This document shows, piece by piece, positions 8,385-11,438 of a DNA stretch of 11,438 nt. How positions within the stretch are numbered: the first letter of the stretch is position 1; every line of letters begins with the position of its first letter. This stretch comes from Thermoanaerobaculia bacterium. Its GTDB lineage: Bacteria > Acidobacteriota > Thermoanaerobaculia > Gp7-AA8. The stretch is from assembly GCA_023700825.1 (NCBI GenBank), contig JAMPYE010000095.1, positions 1 through 11,438 on the forward strand, in the 5' to 3' direction. The notes beneath the pieces were generated by a model, which was given only the letters and a program-made list of their open reading frames with translations, ran no database searches and was not told where the DNA came from. Both the position numbers and the translations under genes were made by a program.

Positions 8385-8839
8385 CGCAGCGGAATTCCAG
8401 CGTTAGGCCCGGGAGTCTGCTCGAAGAGCTGTTCGAGCTCGATCTCGATCGCGAACGCGGGCCAGTGGGCGATCGCGGTAATGCTCCTGCGCGGATACCC
8501 GAGATCGCCGAGCTCGTCCGCAAACGCCTCGAGCCGGCCGCGCACGAACTCCCTCTCGGAGTCGGCCGCGAGGCGGACCTCGCGAACTGCCCCCTTGATC
8601 TGGATCGTGCTGTGAGTCTGCGGCCGCGTGCATGCGACCGCGATGCGCCGCGTGGCAGCCACGTTCGCGATCGTCTCCTGGCTCGTCGCGACCGGAACGT
8701 AGACCGTGAACTGACGAAGCTCCCCGTCCGCGCGCATCGCGATGGCGCGGCACGACTCCGGCATCCGTGCCGGGCTTACGCTACCGACGATGATGGACAC
8801 TCTCGGCTGGAGGTATTCCCGGAGCCTGGACTGGAGCAT
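8381..8839 (-). CDS. Small PPOX-like (FMN split-barrel) protein
   Basis: A 152-aa single-domain protein resembling pyridoxamine 5'-phosphate oxidase-related flavin proteins, which bind FMN, F420 or heme and act on small molecules or serve as sensors. The visible features are a strand-rich N-terminus (RVSIIVGSVSPARMPESCRAIA), TVYVPVATSQETIANVAATR, then IQIKGAVREVRL and a helical C-terminal half. Which cofactor binds cannot be decided from the sequence. The ATG at 8839 is preceded by a perfect TATAAT at 8852-8847 with 7 nt between, and no Shine-Dalgarno, which fits leaderless expression; a longer frame back to 8977 has low-complexity Arg/Gly and was rejected. The gene ends by overlapping the start of the PPOX-GAF-winged-helix gene, so the two products probably work together. 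Confidence 0.75.
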   Translation of the reverse strand: MLQSRLREYLQPRVSIIVGSVSPARMPESCRAIAMRADGELRQFTVYVPVATSQETIANVAATRRIAVACTRPQTHSTIQIKGAVREVRLAADSEREFVRGRLEAFADELGDLGYPRRSITAIAHWPAFAIEIELEQLFEQTPGPNAGIPLR

Positions 8840-8846
8840 CGCGGGG

Positions 8847-8852
8847 ATTATA
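8847..8852 (-). promoter_or_regulatory. Perfect -10 box before the PPOX operon
   Basis: Reading the minus strand, TATAAT is followed by CCCCGCG and then the ATG at 8839. The expected start site is at or beside the A of the ATG. No matching -35 is visible at 16-18 nt spacing. Upstream lies a repetitive stretch built from GAGCGAA and AGCGAAAC-like units (8857-8880, plus-strand reading), where an activator could bind. Confidence 0.55.
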
Positions 8853-8939
8853 GCTGGAGCGAAACGAGCGAAGCGAAACAGAACGACGCGCGACGGCTTG
8901 CCTCCACCCTTCTCCCCGCCTCGTCCGCCCGAACGCGGA

Positions 8940-8963
8940 ACGGCCCGCATCGCTGCGGGCCGT
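8940..8963. terminator. Hairpin between CsgG-family gene and PPOX operon
   Basis: ACGGCCCGC (8940-8948) and GCGGGCCGT (8955-8963) form a perfect 9-bp stem with a 6-nt loop. It lies 75 nt past the minus-strand stop at 9038 and upstream of the PPOX start. Neither side has a strong T-run, so it may stop transcription only partly or need Rho, but its place fits the end of the CsgG-family transcript. Confidence 0.55.
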
Positions 8964-9037
8964 CCAGTCGTTTCCAACGAGCCTAGAGCTCAGTCGAGCT
9001 TGACCGATCCTTTTGTCTTGTCGCGGCGCCACATCTC

Positions 9038-9700
9038 CTACGCCGCGTACTCTTCCTCGCACCCGTCCTTGTCGACCATGACGCAGGAAAGGTAGTCGGT
9101 CGCTTCGATCAGGACTGCGCGAATCGCCTTGCCGGCCGGCGTCTTGTCGTACTTGCCGAGGTTGCCGCCGAGACCACCCTTGTAGAAGCCGACGCCGATT
9201 CCGTAACCGCCCGAGCGCGCTTCGACGCTGCGAACGAACTCGATCGCGCCAGTCGTCGCGTTGATCACCCGCAGATCGATCGCGAGGTACGCGTCGTCCT
9301 TCTTGCCCCCGACGGAGATGCCGCGGAAGCTGAGGCCCCCGCCGCCGCCCTTGGTGTTCTCTTCGTACGACGCGACGCTGCCGGTGACGAGGTACTTCGC
9401 GCCGGTGAGCTTGCCGATCTTCGCGCCCGTTCCTTTCGAAACCGCGCCGGAAGCGGCGAGATCCTGCTCCTGCAGGACAGCGTTGAGTTTGGCCCGCTCG
9501 ACCATCTTGAACTTGTCGGTCGCGGCAAGCTCGTTGGTCAGCATGTCGGCCAGATCGTCGCCGACACCTCCGGTCCACCAATAGGCTCCGGAGCGATTGT
9601 CGAACTCGATTACCGCCATGGACGGCTTGTCCTTCGCAAGGACGCTGCCGGTGACGAGAATGAGAGCCATTGCGAACGCCGTGACCACTGCTCGTTTCAT
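9038..9700 (-). CDS. CsgG-family exported protein
   Basis: A 220-aa protein resembling the CsgG/HfaB family, whose founding member forms the outer-membrane pore for curli secretion. It has a signal peptide (MKRAVVTAFAMALILVTGSVLA) with a type I-like end; there is no lipobox Cys, unlike CsgG. After it comes SMAVIEFDNRSG, then LADMLTNELAATDKFKMVERAKLNAVLQEQ, the signature region of the family, and KLTGAKYLVTGSVASY. Strands at about 135-180 correspond to the membrane-spanning hairpins of CsgG. The last 15 residues include two Cys (about residues 206 and 214) that could form a disulfide. The ATG at 9700 has GGAGG just upstream. No csgA, csgB, csgE or csgF is nearby, so curli export is unlikely; function unknown. 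Confidence 0.8.
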   Translation of the reverse strand: MKRAVVTAFAMALILVTGSVLAKDKPSMAVIEFDNRSGAYWWTGGVGDDLADMLTNELAATDKFKMVERAKLNAVLQEQDLAASGAVSKGTGAKIGKLTGAKYLVTGSVASYEENTKGGGGGLSFRGISVGGKKDDAYLAIDLRVINATTGAIEFVRSVEARSGGYGIGVGFYKGGLGGNLGKYDKTPAGKAIRAVLIEATDYLSCVMVDKDGCEEEYAA

Positions 9701-9729
9701 TGGGATCCTCCGTTGATGGTTGCGTCGAA

Positions 9730-9757
9730 ATTCTACCGCGAATCGCGATTGTGCGAA
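9730..9757 (-). promoter_or_regulatory. Promoter of the CsgG-family gene
   Basis: On the minus strand, TTCGCA (9757-9752, four of six to TTGACA) lies 16 nt before TAGAAT (9735-9730, five of six to TATAAT). The predicted start near 9723 leaves a leader of about 23 nt containing the GGAGG that serves the ATG at 9700. Confidence 0.55.
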
Positions 9758-9800
9758 GAAAGCCGTAGCCGATGTGTGACCCTGCTCACGATTCGGAAAG

Positions 9801-9820
9801 GAAGGGGCGATCAGCCCTTC
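9801..9820 (-). terminator. Weak hairpin overlapping the metallo-hydrolase stop
   Basis: On the minus strand GAAGGG pairs with CCCTTC around an 8-nt loop, followed by CTTTCC. The stem overlaps the stop codon at 9811-9813. A stem of only 6 bp and an interrupted T-run make it a weak candidate for the end of this transcript. Confidence 0.35.
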
Positions 9821-10770
9821 GCGGCGCTCGCCTTGGCGATTTCCGGATGCGGTTCGCGCGCTTCCTCGACCAGAAACCTGCTCGAGGCCGCGTCCCACAC
9901 GAAGCCGCGCCCTTCGACCGCGATCGCAAAATTGTCGAGACCCTTCGCCAGCCGGCGGAACGTCTTCTCCACGTCGACGTCCGAATACATCGGGCCGTGA
10001 TGGCCGGCGACGACGAGCAGATTCGGATCGCCCTTCGCAACGTTGGCCGAGTGCTCCTGCGAGCCGTGGCCGAAACGCTGCTCGGCGATCGTCGGGAAGT
10101 GCGAATCGTAGAGGACGAGATTCCCGCCCTCGGTCAGCTTCTTCTCCGCGTCGACCGTCCCGGGCCCAGGCTCGTGGTCGGAGATGTAGCAAACCACCGG
10201 GCCGCCTTCACGGCTGAGCCGGTAGCCGCTCGTCTGCACCACGCTCTTGTCCTCGGGCGTTCCGCTGTAATGATTGAGCGCGATGTTCTCGAGCTTCCAG
10301 TTGCCCAGCTCGAGCACGTCGCCGAACGAGAAGCTGATGAACTCGAGCCGCGCGACCGTGAAGCGCGCCAGCAGGTCGAGATCGACGAACGACGGGTGCT
10401 CGTAGCCGCGCTTGATCGCGTTGATCGCCTCGTCGAGGCCGATGATCCGGATCTCGAGGCCGTTGTCGCGCTCCCAGAACCAGTCGGCGTCTTTCAGCCC
10501 TTCCCAGTGATCGAGGTGTGCGTGCGTGATCAGAACGTAGATCCGTTTGACCACGCCAAACCGCCTCTGGCGATGGATTTCGTACGAAAGCGATGCGATG
10601 CCGAGGCCGGCGTCGAAGACGTACAGGTCACTGCCGTCCTGCAGCGAATAACAGGACGTGTAGTTCCCGATTCGCGATCGGGCGGGAATGAAGCTCTTCG
10701 AGCCACGACATCCCCACACGTCGAACCGAACGGTCCCGCCGAGAGCGCGTCCACCCTCACTCTTCGAAAT
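9811..10770 (-). CDS. Metallo-beta-lactamase-fold hydrolase
   Basis: MBL-superfamily metal-dependent hydrolase, 319 aa from the start chosen here. The metal-binding motif HAHLDH is at residues 83-88 (His83, His85, Asp87, His88). Later ligand candidates are ALNHYSG, the Asp-His of CYISDHEPG and the His pair in VVAGHHGPMYSD. The N-terminal VRFDVWGCRGSKS with GNYTSC matches the WGxRGS / NTSC pattern of cAMP-phosphodiesterase/PhnP-like MBL enzymes; the substrate is unknown. Start choice is difficult: there is no ATG or GTG in frame before the conserved domain. ATT at 10770 has GGAGG (10783-10779) 8 nt upstream and a TACAAT -10 box just before that. The in-frame TTG at 10803 lies upstream of that -10 box and has poor spacing to any ribosome site. 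A frameshift or a different start is also possible. Confidence 0.82.
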   Translation of the reverse strand: MSKSEGGRALGGTVRFDVWGCRGSKSFIPARSRIGNYTSCYSLQDGSDLYVFDAGLGIASLSYEIHRQRRFGVVKRIYVLITHAHLDHWEGLKDADWFWERDNGLEIRIIGLDEAINAIKRGYEHPSFVDLDLLARFTVARLEFISFSFGDVLELGNWKLENIALNHYSGTPEDKSVVQTSGYRLSREGGPVVCYISDHEPGPGTVDAEKKLTEGGNLVLYDSHFPTIAEQRFGHGSQEHSANVAKGDPNLLVVAGHHGPMYSDVDVEKTFRRLAKGLDNFAIAVEGRGFVWDAASSRFLVEEAREPHPEIAKASAAKG

Positions 10771-10778
10771 TGTCGTTG

Positions 10779-10798
10779 CCTCCGATTGGGAGATTGTA
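10779..10798 (-). promoter_or_regulatory. Promoter and strong Shine-Dalgarno of the metallo-hydrolase gene
   Basis: On the minus strand TACAAT (10798-10793, five of six to consensus) lies just upstream of GGAGG (10783-10779). The -35 region is weak. The GGAGG sits 8 nt before the ATT at 10770, the normal distance for a start codon, and decides the start proposed for that gene. Confidence 0.4.
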
Positions 10799-10876
10799 GC
10801 CAAATCCTGCGAGAACGGAATAGCGGAGTTCGCCTGCCACCGTCCGGGCCAGTGGAGAGACCGCCCCGGAAATGGA

Positions 10877-10903
10877 GAAGCCCTGCCGGGGAGGCAGGGC
10901 TTC
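10877..10903 (-). terminator. tRNA-Asn terminator hairpin
   Basis: GAAGCCCTGCC (minus strand, 10903-10893) pairs perfectly with GGCAGGGCTTC (10887-10877) over 11 bp with a 5-nt loop, just after the tRNA 3' end. It is followed by TCCATTT. The stem and position fit an intrinsic terminator that isolates the tRNA from the metallo-hydrolase gene downstream. Confidence 0.75.
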
Positions 10904-10907
10904 GTAA

Positions 10908-10983
10908 TGGCTCCGGCAGTAGGACTCGAACCTACGACCCACGGATTAACAGTCCGTTGCTCTACCAACTGAGCTATGCCGGA
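10908..10983 (-). tRNA. tRNA-Asn (anticodon GTT)
   Basis: On the minus strand the full cloverleaf is visible: acceptor stem TCCGGCA/TGCCGGA, D arm GCTC-AGTTGGTA-GAGC, anticodon stem ACGGA/TCCGT with loop CTGTTAA (anticodon GTT, decoding AAC/AAU), and T arm GTAGG-TTCGAAT-CCTAC. The discriminator base is G, as expected for asparagine. The 3' CCA is encoded (10910-10908); the mature body without CCA is 10911-10983. Confidence 0.98.
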
Positions 10984-11002
10984 ACACTTCGGCGGCCGCG
11001 GA

Positions 11003-11031
11003 ACGTAACAGAGCGCCCCCCGCCGAGTCAA
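11003..11031 (-). promoter_or_regulatory. tRNA-Asn promoter
   Basis: On the minus strand TTGACT (11031-11026) lies 17 nt before TTACGT (11008-11003), with a start expected near 10996, about 13 nt before the tRNA. The -35 is strong and the -10 poor; a GC-rich stretch (GGCGGGGGG) lies between them. Confidence 0.5.
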
Positions 11032-11090
11032 GGCGCCAGAACCGCGCCCCGCCGCGGATTGTTCCAGTCTTCCCCGCTGCGTACCGGGCG

Positions 11091-11240
11091 GAATTGAGAA
11101 TCGGAGAATTGAGAATTGAGAGAAGGCGCGGAGGTCGATTTCGGGCCACCAGCCTGGTTTCCTGGGAATGAGAGCCCCCGGAAGAACGCCTCCCCCGTCC
11201 CCGCTCCCCTCTCTCAATTCTCAATTCTCAATTCTCAATT
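11091..11240. repeat. Heptamer-repeat element with long inverted arms
   Basis: The left arm is made of AATTGAG-type 7-bp units (11091-11123); the right arm is four copies of TTCTCAA-type units (about 11211-11240). A 20-bp stretch at 11104-11123 is a perfect reverse complement of 11210-11229, separated by 86 nt of GC-rich sequence. The whole resembles a small non-coding inverted-repeat element or MITE-like unit, with AT-rich ends and a GC-rich middle. It lies between the tRNA promoter and rng, and its right end touches the rng -10 box. I find no open frame with recognisable features inside. Confidence 0.85.
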
Positions 11241-11245
11241 AGAAT
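11218..11245 (+). promoter_or_regulatory. rng promoter overlapping the heptamer array
   Basis: TAGAAT (11240-11245) is five of six to TATAAT and ends 6 nt before the ATG of rng, so the transcript may be leaderless. TTCTCA (11218-11223), itself part of the repeat, is four of six to TTGACA and lies 16 nt upstream. The array may thus supply the -35 region. Confidence 0.5.
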
Positions 11246-11251
11246 CACCCG

Positions 11252-11438
11252 ATGTCTCAGGAACTGGTCATCAACGCGACGAACCACGAGTCGAGAATCG
11301 CGGTCCTCGACGAAGGGCAGGTCGTCGAGCTCTGGGTCGAGCGCCAGAAACAGCGCACGGTCGTCGGCAACATCTACAAGGGGCGCGTCACCAAGGTGCT
11401 CCCGGGCATGCAGTCGGCGTTCGTCGACGTGGGCCTCG
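11252..11438 (+). CDS. rng: Ribonuclease G/E family protein, N-terminal part (cut by the window edge)
   Basis: The first 62 residues of an RNase G/E endoribonuclease, which processes rRNA and mRNA 5' regions. The start SQELVINATNHESRIAVLDEGQ resembles the RNase G N-terminus, and the S1 RNA-binding domain begins with VGNIYKGRVTKVLPGMQSAFVDVGL, a hallmark of the family. The ATG at 11252 has no Shine-Dalgarno but lies just after a -10-like box. The catalytic DNase I-like domain is outside the window, so RNase G and RNase E cannot be fully told apart; the short N-terminus without extension favours the G type. Confidence 0.9.
   Translation, partial: MSQELVINATNHESRIAVLDEGQVVELWVERQKQRTVVGNIYKGRVTKVLPGMQSAFVDVGL

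Noticed and set aside
8857..8880. GAGCGAA/AGCGAAAC-like repeats as an operator for the PPOX operon
   Set aside because: The copies are short, overlapping and imperfect. They are mentioned with the promoter but are not strong enough to call as a site.
8840..8977. Longer N-terminus for the small PPOX protein starting at 8977
   Set aside because: It would run through the hairpin at 8940-8963 and the TATAAT box, and its residues are low-complexity Gly/Arg.
10804..11217. Extension of the metallo-hydrolase frame back to 11217
   Set aside because: It would translate through tRNA-Asn and its terminator and promoter, so the open frame there is chance.
11091..11240. CRISPR array
   Set aside because: The units are 7 bp in direct tandem with no spacers, and no cas gene is present.

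Overview
The window is GC-rich bacterial chromosome made almost entirely of housekeeping or core-metabolism genes. GC falls only in two short intergenic repeat patches. I see no phage, plasmid, transposase, CRISPR or known defence genes. The gene set (recA, tandem BON-domain exported proteins, hslV-hslU, a Sad-type aldehyde dehydrogenase, a CsgG-family protein, an RNase G/E start) and the exported lipoprotein indicate a Gram-negative-type envelope. GC content and style would fit an uncultured Acidobacteriota-like lineage, but that placement is an impression and not something the sequence proves.

Layout. Positions 1-5583 on the plus strand: recA with a strong hairpin terminator; two paralogous BON proteins in tandem (first a lipoprotein, second Sec-exported); an RluA-family pseudouridine synthase; then the HslVU protease, whose two genes are separated by an unusual 193-bp AT-richer spacer carrying 7-bp tandem repeats. 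An NAD(P)-dependent succinate-semialdehyde-type dehydrogenase follows (5628-6989). It meets a minus-strand block tail to tail, and both stop codons lie in the same hairpin stem.

The minus-strand block, read from right to left, is: tRNA-Asn (with encoded CCA, its own promoter and a terminator hairpin), a metallo-beta-lactamase-fold hydrolase, a CsgG-family exported protein, then a translationally coupled pair. That pair is a small flavin split-barrel (PPOX-like) protein whose start overlaps a TATAAT box at leaderless spacing, followed by a 461-aa protein that fuses a PPOX-like barrel, a GAF domain and a C-terminal winged-helix-like domain. At the right edge, rng (RNase G/E family) starts on the plus strand and runs out of the window. 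Its -10 box abuts a four-copy 7-bp repeat that is one arm of a perfect 20-bp inverted repeat.

The points most worth a second look are the PPOX/PPOX-GAF-winged-helix pair (a candidate redox- or ligand-sensing regulator), the two heptamer-repeat/inverted-repeat elements next to hslU and rng, the recurring -10 box placed 6-7 nt before a start codon (leaderless transcription), and a possible AUU start with a strong Shine-Dalgarno on the metallo-hydrolase gene.
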